Assembly: GCA_018136815.1 (NCBI GenBank)
Contig: CM030940.1
Coordinates: 554,443 to 618,442, forward strand
Reading direction: 5' to 3'
From: Isochrysis galbana
Lineage: Eukaryota > Haptophyta > Isochrysidales > Isochrysidaceae
Length of the DNA: 64,000 nt
Below are positions 22,609 through 34,221 of this stretch, in pieces (position 1 is the first letter of the stretch; the number at the start of each line of letters is the position of its first letter). The notes beneath the pieces were generated by a model. That model had not been told where the DNA came from. It made no database searches and was given only the letters and a program-made list of their open reading frames with translations. Position numbers and translations under genes: made by a program.

Positions 22609-22962
22609 TTGCAAATGTTTCGGGAGGCATACCGGGTAGGGGCACTACCAGAGGAAACATGCTCGGGAGATATAGCGTTGCTCTATAAGAGTGGGGACGC
22701 GAGGGACCCAAGGAACTATAGGCCCATCACACTACTTCAAACGGATTACAAAATCCTCGCCAAAGTCCTAGTCCTAGCCAACAGACTTAGGAGAACGATC
22801 CATACGATAATCTCCAAGGAACAAGTGGGCTTTGTGCCTAGGCCTAGGCGCTCTACTCCTTCGTGGCTGTCGACCAACAACCAAATTGCCGACATGATGA
22901 CTAAGGCTCTAGAAAAAGGGAAGTTCGTTTCGTTCCGCAACAAGTCGCTCGGATCATTTTAG
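22609..22962 (+). pseudogene. Chimeric retroelement ORF: LINE reverse transcriptase fragment joined to copia RNase H end
   Basis: The first ~80 residues are the start of a non-LTR reverse transcriptase: LPEETCSGDIALLYKSGDAR, then NYRPITLLQTDYKILAKVL and ISKEQVGFVPR (motifs around RT0 to RT2). The last ~28 residues (NNQIADMMTKALEKGKFVSF, then RNKSLG) match the extreme C-terminus of Ty1/copia RNase H (ADxxTKALxxxKFxxxRxxLG). The two parts are fused in one frame near 22855-22870, next to a CCTAGGCCTAGG repeat. This is a fossil junction of two unrelated retroelements; no intact RT remains. Confidence 0.75.
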
Positions 22963-23432
22963 CGACTTGTCGCACTTCCGCATGTCCCACGACCGGTCAC
23001 CGGTCAACCTGCAAACTCTCTTAGAGTTGACAGGCCTCATGCCGTAGTGGAGCCATTACGCCTTTATCGGCCTAATGAGAATCCTTCGTCGGCCTATGCG
23101 TCATCTCGCTTGAGCTCGATTCAGTCCTGACGTATGCTTGTACCTTTCATTGGGAATGACGTCGGATGGGAAATAGGGATTCGCCTTTGGCGATGGGGGA
23201 GTGTCAGAGTTTTCTTGTTGTCCTAGTTTAATCCTAGTGCTGAGGGACCGTGCCTTATCGGCAACGGAGCCCCTACCCCGCGATGGGGGTGTGCGCGATT
23301 GGTGCATGGCTCGTCCGGTGTCCGGTGTATGTGGCTAGGGATGCTAGATGCTAGCCAACAAGACCTCTTACTCTTACAAGACACAAGACTACAACTTCTA
23401 ACGTTTCCCGTTCGTCAGGCAGACAGGGGCCG

Positions 23433-23470
<38 letters not shown>

Positions 23471-23579
23471 TTTTACGATCACTCTATGACTGTAACTGCG
23501 TCACTGCCACCTCTACACTCTACACTCTACACCCTAGCTAGAGACAAGTCTCCAGTCTACAGTACATGTCTACTCTACA
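22963..23579 (+). mobile_element. Ty1/copia 3' end: untranslated region, polypurine tract and LTR
   Basis: Follows the copia RNase H stop. GATGGGGGAG at 23192-23201 is a polypurine tract placed directly before TGTCAGAG at 23202, the typical start of a copia LTR. The LTR probably ends near CTCTACA at about 23579. It contains a run of more than 30 G (about 23432-23466). The 5' part of the element is not present in recognisable form. Confidence 0.6.
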
Positions 23580-23644
23580 GGGTCCGTGAAGGATGCAAAG
23601 CATACCGGTAGGGGAGAAGCGGCCCAACGGCCTGGCGCGCGCCG

Positions 23645-25889
23645 ATGGCGTCCGCCGCCGAGAGTTACAAGCAGGAGGGCAACGCGCTCTTCGGTAGGGG
23701 CGAGTTCCTCAAGGCGGCGGCGGCGTACACGAAGGCGATCAAGGCGGCGCCTGACAACCACGTCCTCTACTCGAACAGGGCGCAGGCGAGCCTGCACGAG
23801 CACGCAGAGCGGGAGAGAGAGGGCAGCGCCAGTCTTCTCTCCGTCTCCACTCCCGGCCCCTTGCTCTCTCTCTCCCTCTCTCGGAACCTCGTCTTGCTCG
23901 CTCGCTCGCACCCACACCTCTCGTCCGTTCCGCACCTGGTCTCTCCCCCTCGTTCTGAATCCCCTCTCGTTCCCTCGTACCAAACTCTGCCTGTATTTCT
24001 CTCCCTCTGCCTGTCCGTCTCACGATGCCTCTTGCTCCACCTGTCTTTCAACAGCCAACCCTCGTAACCCTCCCCATTGAGCTCCCACCACCCGCTTTTT
24101 TCACTCTCTCGCCGATTCCCTCACCCACGACTTTCCTCTTGCATCAGTCATGCGCCATTCCTCGGGCTCACCCTCCACTCCATCTTTCCTCTATAGGCCT
24201 TCCTCAAACTCAACAAGGTGACCAAGGCCCTCGAGGATTCGGACAAGTGCATCAGCCTAGACCCGACGTTCGTCAAGGGTTACCACCGGAAAGCGTCCGC
24301 ACTCCACGCACTGGGTGAGAAGGAGAAAAGCGATCAAGCCGTTGCACTCCTCATGAGCGTCATCGGTACGCGCGCCGTCCTGAAAATTAGTGTGACGCTT
24401 CTCATATGGGCTGGTGTATCGGTGGTAGGTTTCGAGCAGCGCGATATCACGAGCCCCTATAAGCCTCACAGGATGAGAATAATGTTCGCCACTGTCGAGC
24501 TCACTGCAGCCTCTTCCCTGAGCGCAGACACCGGAATGGACGACAAGGATTTGGTTCGGTTGGGCGTCTCCATTCACGGCAAGAGCTTTGCACAACAACT
24601 AGACGAGAGGCGCAAAGCAAGGGCACTGCCAGAGCAGCCGCCTGCCACTGCCGCGCCCGCTGCTGTACCGAGTAGCGGTCCCAAGGCGGCGGGTGCCATG
24701 GCGGGGGATGCCAAGGCCGCTGGAGACGGCAAGGGAGGGGCCCGCGCAGGGGACGGGGAGAAGATGTTGCTCAACGAGCAGAGCCCCCCGCCGTGGGCCG
24801 CTGAACCAGAGGAGTTCGCAGCTGGATGCTTGCAGCCCATCCTCAAGGAGTTCATGGTGCGCATTGGCCCTTGCGCACTGTTGGGTTTTGGCGATGAAGT
24901 AGTGCTCGAGATTGCGTCGTGAGGCCGACGCAGCATGGAGTATGACACGCTCCAATGCGGTTAGAAGTTCATCGATAACTTCACACCTGCATCCTTATAC
25001 TCCCCCACGGAGCAGATGAATGGGTTTGCCTCGATGCCCTCCGTGTGCTTCTTACAACCGTCGCCGCCCGTCGTGGGATCTGAAGAGGAGCCCCAGCTCG
25101 GCCAGATCAACATTAAGCCCGCCTTCACGTCTCCCACCAACCTCGCGCAATGCGCTGATTTCCTCCGAAATCAGGTGTGCTGCAAACTGCACCCCATCGA
25201 CCGAACGTTCGATTCCGCCGCGTGTGTCAATGATACTCTCGGGCGCGTAGGGGCTTTTGATGCAACACATCGCTGCCTGATGTGGTGCAGGTCTCTTCCA
25301 CCAAGGCTCGATCTGCCGCCATCTTCGTGCGGAAGGGGGCCATCGAGTATCCTTGCGTATGGAAGGAAAAGTCCAAGAAACAGTGAGATGCTCCCTGCAA
25401 CGACCTACTCCGCGACTGCTCCAGCACTAGCATGGCCAACGAACACTGCAAACGTGGAATCGGTCGTGTAATTGCTGATAGCGAAACAAGTCAAGTCAGG
25501 TCGCTAATACGACCCCGTTCACTCGACCACTGTGCTTCAGATGGGTATTCGACGACAAGTGTGACGGCGTGTTTATGCAGTGCGAGTCATCGACAGATCG
25601 CGTCATCTACTTCACCGTGTTGCAGGCGAGCTGCCAGCCGTGATGCCATGTGCCGCGCCATATGCCTGCGACCGTGGCCGGCCATAGCTACTTGCATACA
25701 TAGCCCCTGTGCACTGCTGGCCGGCGCCTCATGCGTGGCGTGTACTCAAACTCTTCCGACCTGCTCCGTCTTGGCGATGTGCTCGGCGTTACTCAGGAGG
25801 GCCGTAAGGGAAAGCGCGTCATCGGAGAGACGGTACAACTTGATATCTCTGACTTTGCTCTGCTCCCGAAGCTCTTCGGCAAGCAGTAG
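23645..25889 (+). CDS. TPR-domain protein with unrecognised C-terminal half, 7 exons
   Basis: Exons: 23645-23785, 24197-24365, 24528-24856, 25016-25174, 25291-25382, 25541-25625, 25704-25889; all phases agree, giving 386 aa. Residues ~5-110 are TPR repeats of the Hop/co-chaperone kind (AESYKQEGNALFGRGEF, LYSNRAQAFLKLNKVTKALE, SLDPTFVKGYHRKASALHAL), suggesting a scaffold that binds Hsp70/Hsp90 C-termini. A Pro/Ala/Gly linker follows, then a conserved-looking domain (FTSPTNLAQCADFLRN, STKARSAAIFVRKGAIEYPC, WVFDDKCDGVFMQC, LRLGDVLGVTQEGRKG) that I cannot name. Introns 1 and 6 begin with GC in identical contexts (CAG|GCGAGC); using GC donors is what restores the TPR frame. The gene starts about 65 bp after a copia LTR. 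Confidence 0.8.
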
Positions 25890-28800
25890 CTACTGGTGCC
25901 GTTAGCTCATCGAAAACGTTTCAGGAGAGAAGAAGTCTGCGTGGAGTTGGCATGGGCAACGCGGACCCTGCTCTGCTTGGTTCATACAGTTTCTCCCCTG
26001 CCGGACACTCACGGAAGGCATGCTTTGACTTTTGCGCATGGTCTTGTGCCGCGCAACTAGGCCGTAAGAGTGAAGATGGCTAGGCGCACACCCACCATGG
26101 CTTCAACAGCGCGCGCATGCCATAAGCCAGTAAGCGGGGCAGGTGGAAGATAGTGCAAGTGTGTAGCATGCGTACTCGTCCACGTTTCCTTCGGCCGTGT
26201 TCCGTGTGCCTTTCTACTAGCTAGTGCTAGGCACTACTCTTATGATTGGTCGGCATGGAGGGGGGCCTCGCGCCTACCCCACTCTCTCGACTCCCCTCAT
26301 GGGGGGCGAGAACCATCAACTAAGTTTATCACTTGGTTCACCCAAGGGGGGGCACGAGCCCCCCCCCCCTCTCTCTCTCCACTCCTTCCCTGCCGTGGGA
26401 GAGGAACCACCCATCCTCCTCGCATGCCTTTTGGCTTGCGAGGACCAGGCTGCCCGGCTGACCCACTCCCTCCCCCACAGACTCGCCTGATTCGCTCGTC
26501 CTGGCCCGGCGTGGCCAGCCCATTGCTCCAACCCCTCCTCCCCCCCTGTTCGACAGGCAGACAGGTGCAGCGTGGGGATGGGGGCCCCTTAGGCTCAAAA
26601 AAAAATCTGAAGATTCTGGGCTACACATCTACTAGTTACTTATTCTCCCGTCGCTAACTAACACCGCCCTTATCTTCCCTCCCTCCACAACTATCGGTAA
26701 AACGATAGGGTCATGGAGCGCGCGCCGCCGAGGTCGTTTGCCTTCATTTGGTACCCCTCGTTTCCAAATACGCGATGCGGGGCCCCGTTCCGGGCACAAA
26801 AGATCTTCTAGTATTTGAGCAAAGACAGGCACCCCCCTCATAAAACCCGTAACGAAACACACACAAATGCGCTTCTTTTTTTCCCGAGTGGGGTGCGCCA
26901 TAGGGCGCTTTTTTTGCTTTTTTTTTTTGCTTTTTTCGGAGGAACCGGAGGAGATATACCGGAAGGGATGTACCAGAGGAGATACGGTGAGACTGGAAGA
27001 AACCGGAGGGGAAAGAGACCAAATGAAGGCAAGACGCCTCGCCCGCTCTCGCCGCCGCCGCCCTCGCCACCGCCTTCTCCTCCCCCGTCTTCGCCGCCTC
27101 CCTCGTTCCCGCCTCCTGCAACTCATCACACCCGTCCGGTGAGAGATCTCTCTTATACTGCATGTTCTCTCTTATACTGCATGTTTAGGTAATTGTGAAC
27201 CGCAGCGAAACAAGCTGCTATGCGCACGCACGGCTCCGCCACGATCTCGGGCGTGATTGCCTGGAATGGGTGGGGTGCATCGTCCGGGGACGGTCTGGTG
27301 CCGGCTGCGATGGCACGGCCCTCTGCTCGCGCCTCTTGGCGCTCGTCTGCCTGCTGCGCCTTCCTCTCCGCTTGTCGAGCTCGCCGCTGCAACTCCTCCT
27401 GCAGCACCTCGTTGTGCCTGGTCTGCCACCTTAATAAAAATTTTCCAACTGGGAAGATGCGCACCTGCACTGAGCCGCTGGCCGATGCCGCACGCCGACG
27501 CAGGTGAAGACGCAGGTGAAGATGTCACTGCAGGCCCTGCATAGACCCCGGCAGAGCCCGGGGGCGGGCGGGCGGGTCATCTGAGCGCCCCGGCTTGCAT
27601 GCATGGTCATGTCTGGGGCCTAGGCTCCTTCAGACGGCGAAGGGGTAGCGTTGCGCACTCCCGGGGTTGCTGGAGTGCTGGAGCTGCTGTGTCACCCTGG
27701 GCTTGGTGTTGCTGTAGTTGATTGAAGTCTTGCAGCCGGTGCTTTCAAGTACCCAGACAGGCGAATGGACGGTGTTTGTCACTTCTTGACATTGTCGATG
27801 CCATCGTGCACTTTGCGCCCCCCCGTTGCGAGATCATAAAATGTGGTTTATGATCTCCGGCTGAGGCTCGTTCCCCCACTCGAACTCGCTCCCCAGAGCA
27901 AAAGGTTGGTGGAGGCGGTGGGTTGAACTAGTATCCATTATGCCACGCGAGAGTTTACGTAGCCACAGGGCCCGTGAGGAGGGCTGAGGACCACCCTATA
28001 TACTCTTGGGCTTTTCTCTTCTTTCTTTCACTCTTCTTCTTTCTTTCTTCCGCTCTGTTACGGAAGGCGTGGCGGGCAAAGGTAAGAAGATACGGGGAGG
28101 GGGGCGCGGGAACCCTCAAGGGAGTAAAGAGGGCGGGATGGGTAAGAAACAACGAAAGTGGACCTAGGGACCGCGCCGGGAAGATGGGGAGGGTCTCCCC
28201 CGCGGCCCCGGGGCAGGGGTCCTTGGGGATGCACGAAAGATGGGGGGGAAGAGGAAAGAGAGGGGGTCGCTGAGGCGGGCCTTTGCCCGAAACGGACCTT
28301 CGGGGGATCCCGGCGGGGAGAGAGACTCCCCCTACCCGCAACAGATGTGCTGTTTGTGTTCCCCGAGAAGAACGCAATAACAATAGCTAGTAGCAGCAGC
28401 CAGCATCTCCATGAAAAGTTTTTTTTTAGTCCAAAGCATGGCTTCAAGATTTTTTAACGCCTCGCTGCGTCAACGCTATGGTGACCATACGCCTGGCCCA
28501 CAGCTTATACTTATGACGCTGCGTTGATGTTGCAACAATCTTGCGCTCACTATTGCTTGAGATAGCCTGACATTCTCCACTTCTCCAAACGTTATCATCG
28601 ACAACACGATGATTTCGACGCGGTTGTCCCGCAAATTTATCGCCTTGGAGTGCGTGGTGCCGCAGATGGTGCCGCAGAGCTCTAGGTGTCTGAAAGGAAT
28701 GAGCGCCTCATGCCAATCCTATGCACATACTTCACAAAGCACAGTCGTAGTCCGATAACAGTTCAAATACAATTCTGGTCAAGTCCATGCGGGGCAGTGT

Positions 28801-28965
28801 GGTATTGATTGTAACGTGGAAGGCCACTCAGCTTACCCATGTGATAAGTGTTCAAATTGTCAGATACTGTCACAAACAGTCGAAGACAGAAGCTTCAAGT
28901 TGTTGGAGTTGTCATGATCAGTCGAACACGCGAGCCTCAGGTGAGACGATGGCGCGCTCTCGCGG
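25890..28965. other. Intergenic with dispersed repeats, no confident gene
   Basis: Holds family B (26597-26640), family A inverted (about 26705-26835), T-runs near 26876-26935, a tandem ACATGCAGTATAAGAGAGA-type repeat (about 27130-27186, read on the minus strand), and family E (about 28180-28350). A minus-strand ORF at 27470-27153 includes a charged coiled-coil-like stretch (VLQEELQRRARQAERKAQQA) that could be a captured gene fragment, but it has no other support. Confidence 0.45.
28180..28350 (+). repeat. Dispersed repeat (family E), partner at 60785-60975
   Basis: Shared order: GGTCTCC, CCGGGGCAG-GGTCCT, GGTCGCTGAGGCGGGCCTT, CGAAACGGACCTTCGG, GGGATCCCGGCGGGG, GACTCCCCCTACCCGCAACA. The 60-kb copy has a longer G-run and about 30 extra bases before the last word. 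Confidence 0.7.
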
Positions 28966-30806
28966 TCAAAACACGGCTGATCCCGTTCTACTCATGCTGC
29001 TTGGCTCCCACTGACTTATCTTTTGCAATGATTGGAAAATGGTCGCTCCTGTCATTGTTGTAGGCCCGATGGGCATCGGCATATCCATGCCGAGAGCACG
29101 AATCCAATCGTAGACGAGAGGAGCCATGACCTTCTTGATTGTGCTGCTCCTAGTGCAGGCGCTCGTCAAGCACCGGGAGACATTCTCGCGGGTGTGCATG
29201 GACGACATGCACAACGTGAACTCAGCTTGCTCTTCCCATCCCCGCAAGAAGGCAGCAGCATCGGCTCCCACGCCGGCGGCCATGTTCCCTGGCGTAGCCT
29301 TCAAATACGGGTCGTCCTCCGTTGCGCACGCCGCGTCGATGTACATATTAAAGATCTTGAGCACAGCGGAGATGGGGGCATTCACTGCACCAAGACACCG
29401 ACCAAGGGCCGAGGCGAAGCTATACGGACTTGCATCCCTACTGACGAGATGACGCATAGGTTTGAGCCACTTGGGCAGTAAGCAACCGGATTGAAGCCCA
29501 TCTAGGCCGAGAACCACCTCCTCCACGAGCGTCTTGTTCCAGATATCTTCATCTGCGGCTGAGCCGCAAGGGCCCGTCGTGAACCCTTGCAGATATGCCA
29601 TCAACACAGATGCAATAGAAGCGCAGCTGGACCCACCATTCTCGACGTCGGAGATGCAAATGAAGCGGAGCCACATGAGGACCCACCATGAAAGCTCGGA
29701 GCTGTCTGTGAGAGGCGGCGGTGGCTCGCGCTCGATCTCCGCGACGGCGTGCCCGAGGGCCCACGTGCTCTCATAGTCGTAGATGCATTCAGCGCCGTAC
29801 CAGTACTCAGTAAGGAACACGGCACGCTGCGCACACGGGAAGGCACAGAGTAAGCTTCTGCGGCATCGCTTGGTAGATGCATGAGCAAGGACCAAGTATT
29901 ACGGGGAGGACAGGCCGAGCCGGGCACGGAAGCGGGATGTAGTCCGTGGCACGCCACCTGCATGGGAGCCGACAAGGAATGCGACAAGAAATTGTCGATC
30001 AGTTCGCGATGAGAGAGTAGCCCAACCGAAACGAACGGATCGGCCAAGCGACGCAAATCGACAGCCCACGAGCACAGACAGTAGAGTCCTCCATCATTCA
30101 TCTCGAGTATTCCAAACGGGGCTTTCGAATCAATCGATCCTTTGCTGCACATGTAGAGGCACTCGTCCAAGATGTCAGCATTTATTGCGGCTAAAGCCCT
30201 CCTTTCCCGGTCCTTCTTGGAGAAGGTGATGTCGCCCTCTCCCGACCCGCAGAAATGATCCATCAGACCTTTGGGACCTATCATGACCTGAAGTACATCA
30301 GCGATGGAGCAACTGGACCCCATGAATTGCGAGCTGACCCACATCACAAGCATTGAGAGGTGGACGAGGTCGCTGTTGCAGTGCTCTGCGCCCATATGCG
30401 CTCGCTGGAGGTCGAAGTCGTCGTCGTAGCTGGAGGCGCACATGGCAGCGAAGAGATCTGGGGTCCACTCGTGCCGCGAACGACATTGCAGTGTGGCGTG
30501 GCTCAGCTCGTTCGTCTCGCATCCCCATGCCCATGCATTACGCATGAATTCGTGTCCAAGAAAGTCATGGACAAACTGGGCAGGCCGCATGCGAATAGCG
30601 ACGGCGGCTAGGAAGTGTCCAATGTGCTCGCTCCGACAATGATCGGCCATAGACCAGGTCCACGTGCGCGTCAGCTGTGTATGGAGATCGGAGGAAGAGA
30701 GGACGAGGCAGGCGAGATCCGTGTAGTCGAGGTGGGAGGCAATTAGCCAGAGGACCTCGGGAGGGAGGAGGCTGAGCTGGAGCGTCGAGGGGGCGGACTG
30801 AGCCAT
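28966..30806 (-). CDS. F-box-like protein, 2 exons
   Basis: Exon 1 30806-29958 (283 codons); intron 29957-29827 (GTGGCG...GCGCAG, minus strand); exon 2 29826-28966; 569 aa. The N-terminus (LSLLPPEVLWLIASHLDYTD followed by LACLVLSSSDLHTQL) has the Leu-Pro start and helix pattern of an F-box, suggesting an SCF ubiquitin-ligase adaptor. The remaining ~500 residues are helical and Cys/Trp-containing with no repeats I recognise (no Kelch, LRR or WD signature), so the target-binding part is unassigned. Phase 0 splice joins APMQ to RAVFLTEYWYG. Upstream (30840-31060) is an extreme G/A-rich stretch. Confidence 0.7.
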
Positions 30807-32439
30807 CGGGAAGGGATAAGCGCGGCCGTGGTGGGCGTGGCGGTTGGGGGGAGGGAGAGGAGGAGGAGGAGGAGGAGAGAGGAAGCGGGAAGGGCCAGGA
30901 GCCCGGGGGAAGGGAGCGGGGGAAGAAGGGGAAATGGGGGATGGGAGAAGGGGAAGAGGCGCGGAGAGGGGGGGGGGAGGGGGAGAGAAGGGGGGGGGAG
31001 GGGAGGGAGGGGGGGGGGGAGGGGGGAGGGGGGAGGGGGGGAGGGCGCTGGGACTGAGTGGGGGCTATGGGAGTCGAGCCGCGGCGCGGGCGGAGGGCGG
31101 CCCGCGGGGGAAAGCGGAGGAGATTGCTCGATCCACCGAATGACAAAGATGTCGGCACCGTGGGAACGCGCCGTCATTGCGAAGCTTCCAATGAACTTCG
31201 ATCTCTGAGCCTTGAGATTGTGAGAGTCGCACCCGAGGCTCCTCGGAACGGGCGCAGTTGCACCAGTTGCTCCTCGGAACGCGGCTGGAGGTGAGGCGGC
31301 ACGTGGCTGTGACGAAGCTTCGGCGTTCCACAACTGCCGAGATCTTCCGAGCAGATTCTATAGCACCCGCTGAACTGCTCGCAAACCCGTCGGCGGAAAG
31401 TAAGGCGATCTTATAGAGCAGCTGTTTTTCTATGGGCCGCAGATCGACTTCAAAAGCTGGCGAGATGACGTTGCACGAGGCCGACCGAGGGCGCCCCCCC
31501 CCGCGCCGCGCGCCCCCTCCCTCGCTGCCCCCCCCCCCTGCCATCAGGGCGCGGGAAGAGGGAGGTCGACGATCTCGGCGCCGATGCAACTCGGACGTGC
31601 TGTGACCGCTCGCCCCGTGATCTCGTGGATGTGTGGAGGTTGCCCACGCCCTTCAAACTTGGGTGATGCGACTGTCGACCGCGGCTTCCGTCCAAAACAT
31701 GAGAGAAGGGCGCGGTGGGTGCCGAGGCTCGCCCCACCACTCCGCAGCAGTGAGGGAACGCAGCGCCTTCAGAGTTTGGAGCTTCCCCCTCTCACAGGGG
31801 GATCGTGGGAAGTGCATCGCGAGGGGCGTAATGGCGTACTACTGCCCGACACGGTCAAACAGAGTTGAGGGGTTTTTTAGTGGGTTTTTTTTGTGGGGGT
31901 CTCAGAGTGGAGGGAATTGGAGGAGTTTTTCAGCAGAAACTTCCCAACAAAGTACACCCAGCAAGCACATATCCGGGGCCCGTTGGGACCCAGACCCCCT
32001 CTCCCCTGGGCCCCCACAAGAAGACGTAACTAAATACCCTCGAAAGACGCTGAAGTCGTACAGTCGCAACAACGTGCAACGTGATCTACGAGTCGGACAT
32101 CCAAGCCATGCGCCGCATAGGGATCGAAAGCGGCGCCCACCGTGTAACAGAGTTGATGGATATCTACTATCTACCTCGAGGGAGGGTCTTGCTTGGACCT
32201 CGGAGAACGAAAAGAAGACGAAGAAGATGAAGATTTAAGGCTGGCTTATATCTGCCTTAATTAATGAAAGGTCTGAAAGGCGCGTTATTTTGAAAGGTCT
32301 GAAAGTGCGCGGCGCGATGTGTCCACCGTAGATATTAAAAGTCTGCAATAGGGTGAGTATGTGAATATTGTTGTATAAATGACTATGGACAAGCAAACTC
32401 CCGGAGTTCTGGAAACGAGCGCTGCACAATATACAATAT
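30807..32439. other. Intergenic, G-rich then mixed, no confident gene
   Basis: 30840-31060 is almost pure G/A on the plus strand. The remaining ORFs are short. The flank directly left of the retroelement (32400-32439) is AT-richer. Confidence 0.45.
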
Positions 32440-34211
32440 TGACGAATTGGGATGGCCCATAGGGCCTGAGGGCAATGAGGAAGGAGGCATGCCGGCGGCA
32501 GGCGCGGCGGAGGAGACGACTTCAGAGGGGCTGACGGGCTGAAGCCCGTCCGCAGAGGAAGGCGGGCAGGCGGGCTTGGGCGAGGGCGAGGACGGCGGCG
32601 AGAGCGACATCGAGCGAGTAGCGAGAGGCGAGGGTGAGTGTGAGGAGGGCTGTGATGGCAGGGGCTGGCGAGGCGAGGCGAGTTTGTTGGGTACGAGTGT
32701 TACGAGAGCGAGAGCGACGAGAGCGAGAGCGACGACGGATGACGACTGACGACAGGACGACGGACAGAGACACCCAGGAAAACACCCCGACTCTCGCCCC
32801 ACGACTTTCTCACATAACTCGACTGAAATCAAACCCAAACACTCCGGCCAGACAACGACGGACGACGATCAGAAGGCGATCTGTCGGCGATCCCGTCTGG
32901 AAGGGGAATCGCACCATAACGGAAACGAGGGGCAATCCTGCCGCGCAGGATTCCAAGAGACCTACCGAATAAGACGAAAGGAGTGCGATGTGCCTCAGGG
33001 AGAGATACGAAGAGGTCGCAAATTAAACCTGATTGCCCCCAGAAGCAGATAAAGAACCGCAGGGGAGATAGCAAATTAAACCTATCTGCGAGGCGCCTGG
33101 GAGGAAGAAAGGTGGGGAAACTTCCCTTCTCTTTCGAGAGGAAGAGAGAGGGCGCTCCACAACCCACGATCCCATGCATCCAAGCGAAGCTTTTGACCGA
33201 GAACGAGAACGAGAGAATTATAACGATAAATACCGAACGACGAAGAGAAGAGCGAAGCCTAACGAGTGTCGATTCGCGAATGCGACACCCCCCTGCTAGG
33301 ATCGAGCGTCCCGCGAGGAAATGAAGAGAACCTAACGGACATCGGAGAGCTCCAAGCAAGCCACGAGAAAGGCAGAAGAGCAATCCTGAACGAGACCGAA
33401 TGAGCCAAGAGCGAAGAGCGAATAAATCCGAAGAGCGAATGAAACAATAAATCGAGAAGTTACGAATTACGAACAACGAACAATCGAGGACCGATGAGAA
33501 CGCGGAACGACAAGAATCGAGAATCGAGAGCGAGAAACGAAGAACGCGGAACGACGAGAATCGAGAATCGAAGAACGAGAAACGAAGAACGCGGAACGAC
33601 GAGAATCGAGAATCGAAGAACGAACGACGAAGAACGCGGAACGACGAGAATCGAGAATCGAGAATCCAAGAACGAACGACGAACGGCGAACGACGAACTA
33701 TAAGAATAGTGCGCGACGATCGAAGAGACAGGAAGTACCACACCCGTCCGGACGATAAGGTGTAGAATCGGCGGCCGGCGCGGCAGACCGCAGGACTCAA
33801 CGCTGCAACCCATCCCCTTCTCTCTTTTACGAGAGTTTTACCTGGATGTTTGGGCGGTGTGGCGGCACCCAAGTTACAACGCGGCGTCTCCTGTTCTTCG
33901 ATATATGAGTAGTCGAACAGCCAACGGCGAAAGGCGGCGAGATATCACGACGGGCTCGGCACGTCACGCGCGAGCTAAACGACGAGGTACGGGGTTCTCC
34001 TGACAGAGCGCAGCGAAAGGGGAGGGAGATCCATCCTCCGTGGTCGAAAGGGGGCGCGAGCCATACCTCTCTTCCCGCGGGGGAACTATTCGGCGGCCGC
34101 GGGGGGGAAATTCGGCGACCGCGGGGGGAACAGGAAAAGAATTCCCGTACGTTCCCGTACCCCGATCAAAGGTAAACGACGGCGTTAAGAGAGATCGGAG
34201 GGGGCGTGACA
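32440..34211 (-). mobile_element. Ty3/gypsy LTR (3' LTR of the complete-ended copy)
   Basis: Proposed bounds on the minus strand: TGTCACGCCCC at 34211 to CAATTCGTCA at 32440, about 1.77 kb, with TG...CA ends. The inner boundary is less certain because both copies share the same flanking integrase and no clear polypurine tract precedes it. It includes a 45-bp minisatellite (33502-33700), a 23-bp near-palindrome centred on ATTCGCGAAT (33266-33288) and an open gag-leader frame at its 3' end. ORFs within it are repeat translations. Confidence 0.65.
33502..33700. repeat. 45-bp minisatellite in the LTR, about 4 units
   Basis: Unit starts GCGGAACGACGAGAATCGAG at 33502, 33546, 33591 and 33636 (spacing 44-45 bp), each with one to three GAATCGA words. 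The identical array occurs at about 41250-41448 in copy 2. Confidence 0.8.
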
Positions 34212-34221
34212 GTCGCGACTG

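Noticed and set aside
32829..33872. 347-aa ORF with repeated SRFSSFRVL (and duplicate at 40577-41620)
   Set aside because: Lies inside the LTR and is generated by the 45-bp minisatellite; no protein-like features.
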